A stretch of DNA of 64,000 bases from Micromonospora chersina (GCF_900091475.1 NZ_FMIB01000002.1:868001-932000); one strand, 5' to 3'; shown: positions 20,124 through 31,672, numbered from the stretch's first letter. Notes: a model not told the origin generated them from the sequence alone. Numbers and translations: made by a program.

Positions 20124-20846
20124 ATGACGTGTCAACTGTTCGCGATCAGCTTCGACGCGACCCGACCTCGGCGTCTCGCGGAGTTCTGGTCCGGCGTCCT
20201 GGGCCGCGAGGTGGCCGACGATCCACTTGGCGGAGTCGCGCTCCTGCCCGACGACGACGCCGGGTTCCGGATCCGCTTCCTTCCCACCGCGAGTGAGAAG
20301 GTCGGCCAGAACCGGGCCCACTTCGACCTCACGAGCACCTCGCTGGAGGACCAGCGGCAGACCGTGGCGAGAGCGCTGGAACTGGGCGGGCGGCACATCG
20401 ACGTCGGCCAGGGTCCGGAGGCGGATCACGTGGTGCTCGCCGACCCCGACGGCAACGAGTTCTGCGTCATCGAACCCGGCAACAACTTCCTCGCCGGCTG
20501 CGGCTTCGTCGGCGCGCTGGCCTGCGACGGCACGCAGAAGGTCGGCTACTTCTGGAGTGCGGCGCTGGGGTGGCCGCTGGTCTGGGACCAGGACGAGGAG
20601 ACCGCGATCCAGTCACCGCTCGGCGGCCCGAAGATCACCTGGGGCGGCCCGCCGCTGATGCCGAGGACCGGCAAGCAGCGGCTGCACTTCGACCTCGTGC
20701 CACCTGCCGGCGGTGACCAGCGGGCGGAGGTCGACCGGCTGCTGACCCTCGGCGCGACCCGGATCGACATCGGCCAGGGCGACGTCAGCTGGGTGGTGCT
20801 GGCCGACCCCGACGGCAACGAGTTCTGCGTGCTGCCGGCCCGGTAG
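20124..20846 (+). CDS. VOC-superfamily protein with two glyoxalase-like modules
   Basis: This 240-aa protein contains two tandem VOC (glyoxalase/bleomycin-resistance) modules of about 115 residues. Both end in the near-identical strand ADPDGNEFCV (about 110-120 and 229-238), and both carry an HFDL strand. Such proteins are metal-dependent lyases/dioxygenases or binding proteins; the substrate is not predictable here. It is convergent with the Ser/Thr kinase gene, 21 bases apart. Confidence 0.85.
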   Translation: MTCQLFAISFDATRPRRLAEFWSGVLGREVADDPLGGVALLPDDDAGFRIRFLPTASEKVGQNRAHFDLTSTSLEDQRQTVARALELGGRHIDVGQGPEADHVVLADPDGNEFCVIEPGNNFLAGCGFVGALACDGTQKVGYFWSAALGWPLVWDQDEETAIQSPLGGPKITWGGPPLMPRTGKQRLHFDLVPPAGGDQRAEVDRLLTLGATRIDIGQGDVSWVVLADPDGNEFCVLPAR

Positions 20847-20867
20847 CGGGGGCCCGGCGAGGCACGA

Positions 20868-22214
20868 TCACTCGGTCGCCTGCGGCGACGGCGAGGCGGA
20901 CGCAGCACCTGTCGACTCCTGCGTCGGCTCCCCCGTCGACTCTCCGGACGGTGCGCTGGACGGCGCCCGCGACGGTGTGGCGGATGTCGTGGCAGTCCCG
21001 TCGCCGCGCGACGGCGTGGCGTCGGCGGGCGCGGGTTGGGACGCTCGGGACGAGGACGTGGTCGTGGTCACGTCCGGGTCGGCGGGGGCGTTCCGCGCCC
21101 GGGTCGGCGTACCCGACGGGCCACCGCCGCCGGAATCCGGATCCGATCTGACCACGGACGGCGTCGGCACCCCGGACGGGCCGGGCGACCACCCGGCGGG
21201 ATCGGCGAGCACGACGGCGGCGGCTGCCGCGGCGAGGAGCGCCAGGACGATGCCGGCGACCGCCCGCCGGCGGCCCGTCGCTCGCCGGGGCGGCGCGGCG
21301 ACCACCGGTAGCGCGCGGGTCGTGGGACCGGCGGCTCGCGGCACCGCCGGAGCCGCGAGCACCGGACCGGTCGGCGCACCGGGTGATCCGGCGACCGCCT
21401 CGGCGGTGGCGGCCAGGGCCGCGGCGGTCGGAATCCGGTCACCGGCGCTGCGGGCCATGGCGGAGGCGACCAGGTCGCGGACGGGTGCCGGGACGTCATC
21501 GGGCAGAGGTGGTGGCTCCTCCTCCAGGCGGCGCAACGCCACGGCCACGGGGTTGTCACCGGCGAACGGGGGGTGGCCGGCGAGGCAGTGGTACGCCACG
21601 CACCCGAGCGCGTAGACGTCCACGGCGGGACCGATGGCGCCGCTTCTGGTCAGCTGCTCCGGCGCCATGTACAGGGCGGTGCCCACTACCTGGTTCGCGG
21701 CCGTCAACTCCGTCGCGTCCGGGGACAGCGCGATGCCGAAGTCGACGAGGACGACGTGCCCGTCCGGCTCGATGACGAGGTTGCCCGGCTTGACGTCGCG
21801 GTGCACCACGTCGACGTCGTGGGCGGCCTGGAGGGCGCGGGCGGTCTGCGCGACGATCGACAGTGTCTCGGCGGCGCCGAGGCGACCGGCCTCCGCGATC
21901 CGCTCCGACAGCGGCTGGCCCTGCACGTACGCCATCACGATGTAGGCGAGACCGGACGCGCCGGGCAGGGTGGTCTCGCCGTAGTCGTAGACCTCCGCGA
22001 CACCGGGATGCCGCAGCGCCGCCATCGCCCGCGCCTCGCGCCGGAAACGCTCACCGGCGCTCGCGTCGGTCATGACCCGGCTGTGCAGCACCTTGACGGC
22101 CACGGTGCGCTTCAACGTCTCGTCGACGGCGCGCCACACCTCGCCCATGCCGCCGCCGGCGATCCGGGCGACCAGGCGGTAACGGTCGCCGATGAGGTCC
22201 CCCACATCTGGCAT
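20868..22214 (-). CDS. Membrane Ser/Thr protein kinase (Hanks type)
   Basis: This is a receptor-like kinase of 448 aa. Kinase domain residues 10-275: Gly loop IAGGGMGEV, ATP lysine K41, catalytic HRDVKPGN with D140, DFG at 158-160, and the APE equivalent MAPEQL. One membrane helix (about 318-337) follows a basic stretch. The outer 110 residues are Ser/Thr/Pro/Asp-rich without PASTA repeats, so a cell-wall ligand domain is lacking. ATG 22214 begins the standard MPDVGDLIGDRYRL opening; an upstream in-frame start adds a non-conserved extension. AfsK-type partnership with the nearby AfsR-like protein is possible but speculative. Confidence 0.92.
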   Translation of the reverse strand: MPDVGDLIGDRYRLVARIAGGGMGEVWRAVDETLKRTVAVKVLHSRVMTDASAGERFRREARAMAALRHPGVAEVYDYGETTLPGASGLAYIVMAYVQGQPLSERIAEAGRLGAAETLSIVAQTARALQAAHDVDVVHRDVKPGNLVIEPDGHVVLVDFGIALSPDATELTAANQVVGTALYMAPEQLTRSGAIGPAVDVYALGCVAYHCLAGHPPFAGDNPVAVALRRLEEEPPPLPDDVPAPVRDLVASAMARSAGDRIPTAAALAATAEAVAGSPGAPTGPVLAAPAVPRAAGPTTRALPVVAAPPRRATGRRRAVAGIVLALLAAAAAAVVLADPAGWSPGPSGVPTPSVVRSDPDSGGGGPSGTPTRARNAPADPDVTTTTSSSRASQPAPADATPSRGDGTATTSATPSRAPSSAPSGESTGEPTQESTGAASASPSPQATE

Positions 22215-22386
22215 CCGGTTCCCGTACCCCAGGCGCTGCTTTTTCAAGCGCGCGCCCGGTCCCGGGACCGACGGCGGACGGGTCACGCACCGCCTACGCG
22301 GTCCGGTGTTTGATCCGACCGTGCGGTCTTGCTTTGATCGCAGCGGCGGACAGCGGGTTCGTGGGGAGCGGGGGCGCGGGGTTTTG

Positions 22387-23628
22387 GTGGTCAGGCGGCC
22401 CCTGGGCCGGCAGTTCGGATGGTTGTGGGCGTCCTACGCGGTCAGCGCGTACGGCTCGGCGCTGGGGTTCGGCGCGTTGCCGCTGATCGCCGTGCTGGTG
22501 TTGGACGCCAGCCCCGCCCAGGTGTCCGCGCTGTCGGCGGTGGGGCCGGCGGTGGGCGCGCTCATCGCCGTGCCCCTCGGGCCGTGGGTGGAGTTCCGCC
22601 GCAAGCGGCCGGTGATGATCGCCATGGACCTGGCCCGGTTCGCGGCCATGCTGACGATCCCGGTCGCCTACGCCCTCGGCCGGCTCAGCTTCGTCCAGTT
22701 GCTCGTCGTGTCGGCCGTGGCCGCCGCCGCCAAGATCGCCTTCGGCGCGGCCAGCGGCGCCTACCTCAAGGCGCTCGTCCGGCGCGACGACCTGCTCGTG
22801 GCCAACGCGCGGTTCGAGTCCACGACCTGGAGTTCCATCGCCGTCGGGCCGCCGCTGGGCGGAGCCGCCATCGGGCTGTTCGGGCCGGTGACCACGGTGG
22901 TGGCCGACGCGCTCAGCTACCTGCTGTCCGCGCTGGGCGTCACGGCGATCCGCGACCGGGAGGAGCACCCGCCGCGGACCGACCGGAGCCGGGTACGGGC
23001 CGGCGAGCTGCTCGACGGCTGGCGGCATCTGCTGGCCCATCCCGGCCTGCGTGCGCTCTACCTCAACCAGTTGCTCGTCAGCGGTCTGATCATGGCCACC
23101 GAGCCGCTGCTGGCCGTGCTCCTGCTCCGCGAGCTGGGATTCCCGCCCTGGCAGTACGGCCTCGCCTTCGCCGCCCCCTGCCTCGGCGGCCTCGTCGGCT
23201 CACGCCTCGCCCGCCGCGTCGTGGCGCGCCACGGCCAGCATCGGATCCTCCGTACGGTCGGCACGCTGCGCGCGGTCTGGCTCATCGGCCTCGCCTTCGT
23301 CCAGCCCGGTGTCGCCGGCCTCGCGACGGTGATCGCCGTGGAGCTCGCGATCATCATCAGCATGAGCCTGTACAACCCGGTGCTCGCCACCTACCGGCTG
23401 GAGCACACCCCCTCCGACCGCGTCGCCCGCACCCTGTCGGCCTGGTCGATCAGCAGCAGCGCCGCCATCGCCGTCCTCAGCGCGCTCGGCGGCCTGCTCG
23501 CGGGCGCCACCAGCCCGCGCACCGCCATCGTGGTCGCGGGCCTGCTGATCCTCGCCAGCCCGCTGCTGCTGCCCCGCCGCCCGGATTCCCCGTCCGTGCC
23601 CGACCGTGAGCTGGCCGCGGCCGGGTGA
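22387..23628 (+). CDS. MFS transporter (EntS/MFS_3-like)
   Basis: This is a 12-helix exporter of 413 aa. The GTG at 22387 is preceded by a GGGG stretch and gives the normal N-terminus (RRPLGRQFGWLWASYAVSAYGSAL). A conserved loop motif (GPWVEFRRKRPVMIAMD) follows helix 2. Likely exports a small molecule such as a drug or siderophore; substrate unknown. The upstream divergent region has GACCG-TG-CGGTC (22317-22328), a possible regulator site, but no regulator gene is adjacent. Confidence 0.88.
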   Translation: MVRRPLGRQFGWLWASYAVSAYGSALGFGALPLIAVLVLDASPAQVSALSAVGPAVGALIAVPLGPWVEFRRKRPVMIAMDLARFAAMLTIPVAYALGRLSFVQLLVVSAVAAAAKIAFGAASGAYLKALVRRDDLLVANARFESTTWSSIAVGPPLGGAAIGLFGPVTTVVADALSYLLSALGVTAIRDREEHPPRTDRSRVRAGELLDGWRHLLAHPGLRALYLNQLLVSGLIMATEPLLAVLLLRELGFPPWQYGLAFAAPCLGGLVGSRLARRVVARHGQHRILRTVGTLRAVWLIGLAFVQPGVAGLATVIAVELAIIISMSLYNPVLATYRLEHTPSDRVARTLSAWSISSSAAIAVLSALGGLLAGATSPRTAIVVAGLLILASPLLLPRRPDSPSVPDRELAAAG

Positions 23629-23646
23629 CGCGGCCCCGACGACGGG

Positions 23647-23683
23647 CGAGCCCGGCCGATCGCTCGTGGATCGGCCGGGCTCG
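23647..23683. terminator. Hairpin between MFS and katG genes
   Basis: A perfect 15-bp stem CGAGCCCGGCCGATC and complement with a 7-base loop sits in the 69-base gap between two convergent stop codons. Likely serves both genes. Confidence 0.75.
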
Positions 23684-23697
23684 TCGGTCGGTGCCGG

Positions 23698-25974
<2,277 letters not shown>

Positions 25975-25997
25975 CTACTTCCTTCCGAACTGGCGGT

Positions 25998-26426
25998 TCA
26001 CTGGGACGTGCGTTCGGTCGCGCAGTCGGGGCAGGTGCCCCAGTAGACGACCTCCGCCTCGTCGACCACGAATCCGTGGTCGTCCGAGGCGGTGAGACAG
26101 GGGGCATGGCCGACGGCGCAGTCGACGTCGGCGATCGCGCCGCAGGAGCGGCACACGACGTGGTGGTGGTTGTCGCCCACCCGCGACTCGTAGCGGGCGG
26201 TCGCCCGGGCGGGCTGGATGCGCCGCACCAGACCGGCGTCGGTGAGGACACGCAGTACGTCGTACACCGCTTGGTGGGACACCGTGGGATGATTCGCCCG
26301 TACCAGCGCGATCACGGTGTCGGTGTCGACGTGGGGGTGGTCGCGCAGCGCGCTGAGCACCGCCAACCGGGGCCGGGTCACGCGCAACGAGGCCGCACGG
26401 AGCTGGGCCTCGAGGTCGGACGTCAT
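25998..26426 (-). CDS. furA: Fur-family peroxide regulator FurA
   Basis: This is a metal-dependent repressor of 142 aa. An N-terminal winged helix (RVTRPRLAVLSALRDHPHVDTDTV...TVSHQAVYDVL in parts) precedes the dimerisation domain with HHH and two CxxC zinc pairs (CRSC, CPDC). It sits upstream of katG and probably represses both. ATG 26426 is preferred over the longer in-frame start because a -10 box ends six bases before it, as in leaderless mRNAs. Confidence 0.93.
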   Translation of the reverse strand: MTSDLEAQLRAASLRVTRPRLAVLSALRDHPHVDTDTVIALVRANHPTVSHQAVYDVLRVLTDAGLVRRIQPARATARYESRVGDNHHHVVCRSCGAIADVDCAVGHAPCLTASDDHGFVVDEAEVVYWGTCPDCATERTSQ

Positions 26427-26432
26427 GTCCCG

Positions 26433-26462
26433 AACATAGCCCACTCTTCTGGAACGAATCAA
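26433..26462 (-). promoter_or_regulatory. furA-katG promoter, predicted leaderless
   Basis: On the minus strand: -35 TTGATT (26462-26457), 18-base spacer, -10 TATGTT (26438-26433), then six bases to the furA ATG. The transcript would begin at or next to the start codon. The AT-rich spacer is where FurA autoregulation would be expected. Confidence 0.65.
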
Positions 26463-26498
26463 GTTTTCGCGAGATTGCCCGCGCGTCGACGGAAGCGG

Positions 26499-28241
26499 TC
26501 AGCTCCGGTACATCAGGTGCAGCGTCATCCCGGCGTCGGCGTGCTTCAGATTGTGGCAGTGGTTGGCCCACATCCCCGGGTTGTCGGCCCGGAACGCCAC
26601 CTCCCAGACGTCGCCGGGGCGCACGTCGAAGGAGTCCAGCCACAGCGGGCTGCCGGTCGCCGGTTCCCCGTTGCGCGACAGCACCAGGACGTGATGGCCG
26701 TGCAGGTGCCACGGGTGCACCGTCTGCGACCGGTTCACGATCGTGAACCTCACGACGTCGCCGAGGCGGACGACCTGCGGCGGGATGTCCGGGTCGGCCG
26801 CGCCGTTGACGGTGTGGGCGTAGCGCGGGAGGAGTCCGTGCAGGTCGAGCCCGCGGTCGAGCACCAGGGTGAACTCCCGGTCGAAACGGGACCACGGCAC
26901 CGGAGCGGCGGCGCCGTAGGTGAGCGGGTCCAGCACGGGCCACCCGCCGGTCGCCGTCGACACCGGCCCGGTCGCGTAGACGGCCCGCCCGTCGACGAAC
27001 AGCGCCACCGGCGTGGCGGGCGCGGTGAACACCAGGTCGTAGCGTCCCCCGGCGGGGATCAGCACGGCGGTCCCGGCGAGGGAGGTGGGGCCGCGCAGGT
27101 CGGATCCGTCGATCGCGGCGACCTGGAACGGAGTGCCGGCCAGGGCGTACCGGTGTGTCGTGCTGTCGGTGTTGACCAGGCGCAGCCGCACGGGCGTTCC
27201 CGCCGCCACCGGCTCCGTTCTCGCCGGCGGCAGGGGAAGTCCGGAGAGGGTGTGCACCGGCACCGTGACGTCGACGCCGGTCGCCGGGCCCGGACGCACG
27301 ACCAGGACGCCGTAGAGGCCCATCCGCACGCCGAGGTCGGACACCGCGTGCGTGTGGTACCAGTAGGTGCCGGCCTGATCGGCGCGGAACCGGTAGACGA
27401 ACTCCTGTCCGGGCAGCACCGCGGCCTGCGTCACGCCGGGCACCCCGTCCTGGCTGTTCGGCACGTCGTAGCCGTGCCAGTGCAGCGTCACACCCCGCGC
27501 GATGTCCCGGTTGCGCAGCTTGACCTCCAGGACGTCGCCGACCGTGGCCGTCAGCTCCGGGCCGGGAACCTGCCCGTCGAACGCCCACGCCGCGACGTCG
27601 CGGCCGCCCACCCGCACCGTCGCCGTCGCGGCCGTCAGCGTGAACCGCCTGGTCGGTTCGCCGGCGGGCCGCGCGTCCCCCGATCCGTGATCATGGGGTA
27701 CGCCGGGAGCGGCGCCCGGGGCGGCGGCCAGCCCGGTTCCGGTCAGCAGCGCCGCGACCGCCACGGCGAGGGCCGTCCGGGAGACGGTCGGGGACGGGGG
27801 CGCGCCGAGCAGCCGCCACGACACCGCGGTCGCCCCGACGATCCCGGCGACCGCGAGCAGTCCCGCGCCGGCCGACGCCGGATAGCCGTGCAGGACCGTC
27901 ACGAGCAGGGCGGCGCTGTCGGCGTACCCGGCGAAGAGGAGCGGGACCGCGACGGACCGGATGTCGCCCGTGGCCCGCAGCAGCCGCGGCCCGGCGACGG
28001 CCACCGCGGCGAGCGAGAGCGGCGCGGCGATGAGGACCTTCTCCGCCGCGAACCACCAGCCGGCACGGGCGAGCGCGGTGATCGTGACGGCGCGGGCGAG
28101 GGTGGCGAGCAGCGCGACGGCGGCCAGCCATCGTGCGAGCGGACGGCGGCGGGCGGCCGACGCGGCGCCGCCGCCCAGCCACGCGGCGGCCGCGAGGACC
28201 GCGATCACCAGGTCGGCCGCGAGCAGTGAGCCGGTGCTCAC
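26499..28241 (-). CDS. Membrane-anchored multicopper oxidase
   Basis: This is a 580-aa protein with an unusual build: about six membrane helices at residues 5-170, then an exported cupredoxin-type multicopper oxidase. Copper motifs are HWHGYDVPN, WYHTHAVSD, HPWHLHGHH and the C-terminal HCHNLKHADAGM with type 1 ligand C562 and axial M572. It should oxidise Cu(I), phenols or another donor with O2 outside the membrane; laccase-like versus nitrite-reductase-like function cannot be settled by eye. The GTG start overlaps the upstream stop (GTGA at 28238-28241), so it is coupled to the DUF6220-like gene. Confidence 0.88.
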   Translation of the reverse strand: MSTGSLLAADLVIAVLAAAAWLGGGAASAARRRPLARWLAAVALLATLARAVTITALARAGWWFAAEKVLIAAPLSLAAVAVAGPRLLRATGDIRSVAVPLLFAGYADSAALLVTVLHGYPASAGAGLLAVAGIVGATAVSWRLLGAPPSPTVSRTALAVAVAALLTGTGLAAAPGAAPGVPHDHGSGDARPAGEPTRRFTLTAATATVRVGGRDVAAWAFDGQVPGPELTATVGDVLEVKLRNRDIARGVTLHWHGYDVPNSQDGVPGVTQAAVLPGQEFVYRFRADQAGTYWYHTHAVSDLGVRMGLYGVLVVRPGPATGVDVTVPVHTLSGLPLPPARTEPVAAGTPVRLRLVNTDSTTHRYALAGTPFQVAAIDGSDLRGPTSLAGTAVLIPAGGRYDLVFTAPATPVALFVDGRAVYATGPVSTATGGWPVLDPLTYGAAAPVPWSRFDREFTLVLDRGLDLHGLLPRYAHTVNGAADPDIPPQVVRLGDVVRFTIVNRSQTVHPWHLHGHHVLVLSRNGEPATGSPLWLDSFDVRPGDVWEVAFRADNPGMWANHCHNLKHADAGMTLHLMYRS

Positions 28242-28690
28242 GCCGGCTCCTGCTCGCGGACGGCCGCCGGGGCGGTCACGGCCGGTTCCGGGCGGGCCAA
28301 CTGCCGCGCTCCCCTGAGGACGTTGACCACGACGTGCACCGCGACGATGCCGTTGACCGCGTGCAGTCCGGCGATGGTCAGGCCGAACGGGGTGCTGGCG
28401 CCCGCGGCGTCGGTGGCCCCGTTCGCGAGCGCGGCCAGGAGCGCCTGCACGACGACGAGGCCGAGCGGCAGGGCCGCCAGGCCGACGAGCCGGCCCGGCG
28501 CCTTGGCCAGCGCGGCGAACAGGACGGTGAGCAGGCTGAGCACGGGGATGACGGCCATTCCGGTGACGCTGTGCAGGGCGTAGGCGCCGTCGCCCGCGGG
28601 TTTCGTGAACGCGCCCACGGCGGCGAAGACGAACTGCAGGGCGAAGGCGGCGAGCGACAGGGCGCTGACGACGACGAAGACCTTGCGCAT
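28238..28690 (-). CDS. Four-helix membrane protein, DUF6220-like
   Basis: This 150-aa integral membrane protein has four hydrophobic segments (about 5-27, 45-65, 70-92, 105-127) and His residues in segments 2 and 4 (ALHSVTGM, GLHAVNGIVAVH) that resemble haem or copper ligand positions. It resembles uncharacterised DUF6220-type proteins. It is between the AhpD-like gene (9 bases upstream) and the multicopper oxidase (overlapping), so a redox-partner role is plausible but unproven. Confidence 0.7.
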   Translation of the reverse strand: MRKVFVVVSALSLAAFALQFVFAAVGAFTKPAGDGAYALHSVTGMAVIPVLSLLTVLFAALAKAPGRLVGLAALPLGLVVVQALLAALANGATDAAGASTPFGLTIAGLHAVNGIVAVHVVVNVLRGARQLARPEPAVTAPAAVREQEPA

Positions 28691-28699
28691 GGTGACCTC

Positions 28700-29689
28700 C
28701 TAGAGGTGAGCCGCGGACAGTGCCCGGGCGACGTGATCGGTGGCCGTGACGGCGCCGTAGGCGACCAGCCGCACGAGGTCGGCGTCGCCCGGGTGGGAGA
28801 GCCGCCAGAGGGCGACGTCGCCCACGCTGATCGCGCTGGGTGCGAACGCCGCCAGCAGGGCGATGCGTGTCCCGACGCGGTCCGTGCCGGGCACGTCCCG
28901 GACGAGGTCGACGGCCCAGTCCGCGGGCCGGGCCGGGAAGTGTCCGTCCTCCCAGCGCACTGTCGCCTCGACGGTCCGGCGGGCCACGTCGCCCAGGAGG
29001 TCGCCGCCGCGCAGGGCGGCGGCCCGCATCGACGCGAACGCGACGCCCACCGGCCTGTCCCCCGCCCAGGCCGGTGGGGCCGTCGGGCCGGCGTCGAGCA
29101 GCGGGAGGCTGCGGCCGGGCTCCTTCGGCTCCCGCGCCGCCCGGGCGTAGAGCCGGCCCCCGACCGACCGCACCAGCGGGGAGCGTTGCAGGCCGCCGGG
29201 CAGCAGATCCGGGTCGAGCAACGCCGACACGATCCGGTTGATGAAGTGGAAGGCGAGCAGGGTGCCGGTGACCTCGGGGCCGTGCCGGCCGGTCCAGGCG
29301 GCGGTCGCGGGGTTGCGGCTGGCCTCGGCCCAGGCGACAAGCTCGGCCTGCCGCGGCTCCGGTGGCGTGCCGCCCCGGGCGATCACCTCGGCCAGCGCGT
29401 GCTCGCCCAGCGCGTGCAGCAGCATGACGTGGGCGTCGACGCAGAACCGGCAGCGGTTGGCGCGGGAGACCACCGCCGCGACGAGCTCGCGGTCGACCCG
29501 GGACGCGTCCCCGGCGAGCAGGGCCTCGCGCATCAGCGCCCAGGTCGCGGCCTGCAGCTCCGGCACGGCCGAGAGCGCCTGGAAGGTGGGCACCGGGCCG
29601 AGGAACTCGTCCCGCAGCTGCCGGTAGACCTCCGCGGTGAGACCGGTCGCGGCCGATGCCCTCGCGGGGGTGAAGAAGCGGTATGTCAT
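28700..29689 (-). CDS. Carboxymuconolactone-decarboxylase/AhpD-like protein
   Basis: This 329-aa protein has an AhpD-type active site: E68, C80xxC83 and H87 in RANRCRFCVDAH, the thiol pair used for peroxidase or disulfide chemistry. The fold appears duplicated, but the second half lacks the CxxC pair. It is the first gene of a three-gene operon with the DUF6220-like protein and the multicopper oxidase. Likely role: alkyl-hydroperoxide or thiol redox defence. Confidence 0.82.
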   Translation of the reverse strand: MTYRFFTPARASAATGLTAEVYRQLRDEFLGPVPTFQALSAVPELQAATWALMREALLAGDASRVDRELVAAVVSRANRCRFCVDAHVMLLHALGEHALAEVIARGGTPPEPRQAELVAWAEASRNPATAAWTGRHGPEVTGTLLAFHFINRIVSALLDPDLLPGGLQRSPLVRSVGGRLYARAAREPKEPGRSLPLLDAGPTAPPAWAGDRPVGVAFASMRAAALRGGDLLGDVARRTVEATVRWEDGHFPARPADWAVDLVRDVPGTDRVGTRIALLAAFAPSAISVGDVALWRLSHPGDADLVRLVAYGAVTATDHVARALSAAHL

Positions 29690-29820
29690 GGGCTCGATGC
29701 TCGCGGCGGCGGGCCGGGAAAGCGTCGTGCCGCCGCAGGCATCTGACCGGCCGCCGGTACCGCGTCCGCGGTACGCCCACCTACCACGGGCGGGGGATGC
29801 TCCGCCCGCGACGACCGTTC

Positions 29821-29826
29821 TACAGT
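29821..29826 (+). promoter_or_regulatory. -10 box of the histidine kinase gene, predicted leaderless
   Basis: TACAGT ends six bases before the histidine kinase ATG (29833), with no ribosome site between. No good -35 is visible, so this is a suggestion. Confidence 0.4.
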
Positions 29827-29832
29827 TCGGCC

Positions 29833-31008
29833 ATGCGCCGTGATCTGCCGTACGCCCTCGGCGGCCTCGCCCTCGGCGGCCTCCTGCTGGGCAACGCCGC
29901 GCTCGCGCCGGACGCCGCCCCGGTGCGGGTGGTCGACGTCGCCCTGGTCCTGGTCATGGCCGCGGCCCTGGCGGCGTGCCGGCGGCACCCGGTGGTGGCG
30001 CTGGTCGTGGTGACCGCCGCCATGCTGGCCCTGCACGTCCGCGTCCACTCCGGGGTGTCCGCCGCGTTCCCGGTCCTCGGCACGGTCTACCTCGCCGCCT
30101 GGCGCGGCCACCGGTCGGCCGCCGTGCTGGCCAGCCTCGTCTTCCTCGGCGGCTTCCTGGCCCGGGACGTCTCCGTCGCGCCCGCCGGCCGGCCGGGCCA
30201 GCAGATCGCCGAGCGGACCGCCCTGCTGCTGGGCTGGTTCGTGGCGGCCAACGTGGCCGGGCTCGTCGCGCGGCAGCACCGGGCGTACCTGGAACAGGTC
30301 GAGCAGCGCGCGATCGAGGCGGAACGCACCCGGGAGGAGATGGCGTTGCGCCGCGCCGGCGAGGAGCGCCTGCGCATCGCCCGCGACCTGCACGACTCGC
30401 TGACCCACAACATCTCGGTGATCAAGGTGCAGACCGGGATCGCCGTGCACCTGGCCCGCAAGCACGGCGAGGAACCGTCGGCCACGCTGCTGGCGATCCA
30501 GGAGGCCAGCAGCGCCGCGATGCGGGAACTGCGGGCCACCCTGGACGTCCTGCGCGCGCCCTCCGACGAGGACCCCGTCGGGCTGGCCCGGGTGGACGAG
30601 CTCGCCCAGCGGACCCGGGCGGCCGGCGTGCCGGTGCAGGTGACCGTCACCGGTGAGCCCCGGGACCTGCCCGCCGAGGTCGACCAGGCCGGTTACCGCG
30701 TCGTCCAGGAGGCGCTGACCAACGTGGCCCGCCACGCCGGCCCCGCCACCGCCCGGGTCCACGTCGAGTACGCCCCGGCGCGGCTGACCGTCTCGGTGAC
30801 CGACGACGGGCAGGCGTCGCCGGCCCGGCCGGTGACCCCGGGTGTGGGCCTGCGCGGCATGCGGGAACGGGTCACCGGAGTGGGCGGCACGCTCCGGGCC
30901 GCCGCCCGCGACGGCGGTGGGTTCGCGGTACGAGCGGCCTTCCCGCTGGACGCAGCCGGCACGCCGGGGGCCGTCCTCCCCGCCCAGCCCGCCGCGGATC
31001 GTGGCTGA
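29833..31008 (+). CDS. Two-component sensor histidine kinase (NarL partner type)
   Basis: This is a membrane sensor kinase of 391 aa. Four or five N-terminal helices (to about residue 145) are followed by a short coiled segment, a HisKA_3 dimerisation domain with phospho-accepting H187 in ARDLHDSLTHNISVI, and an HATPase_c domain (VVQEALTNVARHAG N box; GVGLRGMRERV G box). The signal is unknown; there is no large outer domain, so it may sense the membrane. It is followed directly by its response regulator, one base apart. ATG 29833 is chosen because a longer in-frame start adds a non-conserved Arg-rich stretch. Confidence 0.9.
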   Translation: MRRDLPYALGGLALGGLLLGNAALAPDAAPVRVVDVALVLVMAAALAACRRHPVVALVVVTAAMLALHVRVHSGVSAAFPVLGTVYLAAWRGHRSAAVLASLVFLGGFLARDVSVAPAGRPGQQIAERTALLLGWFVAANVAGLVARQHRAYLEQVEQRAIEAERTREEMALRRAGEERLRIARDLHDSLTHNISVIKVQTGIAVHLARKHGEEPSATLLAIQEASSAAMRELRATLDVLRAPSDEDPVGLARVDELAQRTRAAGVPVQVTVTGEPRDLPAEVDQAGYRVVQEALTNVARHAGPATARVHVEYAPARLTVSVTDDGQASPARPVTPGVGLRGMRERVTGVGGTLRAAARDGGGFAVRAAFPLDAAGTPGAVLPAQPAADRG

Positions 31009-31009
31009 C

Positions 31010-31672
31010 GTGATCCGGGTCCTGCTCGCCGACGACCAGGCGCTCATGCGGGCCGGATTCCGGGCCCTGCTCGACGCCGAGGACGGCCTGGAGGTCGTCG
31101 GGGAGGCCGCCGACGGCGCCGCGGCGGTTCAGCTGTCCCGACGCCTGCGGCCGGACGTCGTGCTGATGGACGTGCAGATGCCGGGACTCGACGGCATCGA
31201 GGCCACCCGGCGCCTCGCCGCCGATCCCGACCTCACGGCGGTCCGCGTCCTCATCCTCACCAACTACGGCCTCGACTCCTACGTCTTCGCCGCCCTCCGC
31301 GCGGGCGCCAGCGGGTTCCTCCTGAAGGACGCCGACCCCGCCGACCTGCTCCAGGCCATCGCCGTCGTGGCCCGCGGCGACGCGCTGCTCGCCCCCGCGG
31401 TCACCCGCACGCTCATCAGCGAGTTCGTCGCCGGTCCCCCACCGGCCGACCCGGCGGCCGGACGCGACGTGCTGACCGCCCGCGAACAGGAGATCGTCGA
31501 GCTGGTGGCCCAGGGGCTGGGCAACGACGAGATCGCCGAACGCATGGTGATCAGTCCGTTGACCGCCAAGACGCACGTCAACCGGGCCATGACGAAGCTG
31601 CACTGCCGCGACCGCGCCCAACTGGTCGTGTGGGCGTACGAGGCGGGGTTGATCACACCGCGCCGCCGGTGA
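31010..31672 (+). CDS. LuxR/NarL-family response regulator
   Basis: This is a 220-aa DNA-binding response regulator. The receiver has D8/D9, phospho-acceptor D54 (VLMDVQMPGLDG) and the conserved Lys in FLLKDA. The C-terminal LuxR helix-turn-helix begins LTAREQEIVELVAQGL. GTG 31010 gives the family-typical IRVLLADDQ opening; GTG 31001, overlapping the kinase gene, is possible too. It should be phosphorylated by the adjacent kinase. Targets are unknown. Confidence 0.92.
   Translation: MIRVLLADDQALMRAGFRALLDAEDGLEVVGEAADGAAAVQLSRRLRPDVVLMDVQMPGLDGIEATRRLAADPDLTAVRVLILTNYGLDSYVFAALRAGASGFLLKDADPADLLQAIAVVARGDALLAPAVTRTLISEFVAGPPPADPAAGRDVLTAREQEIVELVAQGLGNDEIAERMVISPLTAKTHVNRAMTKLHCRDRAQLVVWAYEAGLITPRRR

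Noticed and set aside
27500..29780. Long single reading frame joining the multicopper oxidase to sequence upstream of the AhpD-like gene
   Set aside because: The frame continues past the GTG at 28241 without any domain. The GTGA overlap and the DUF6220-like and AhpD-like genes in another frame explain that stretch.
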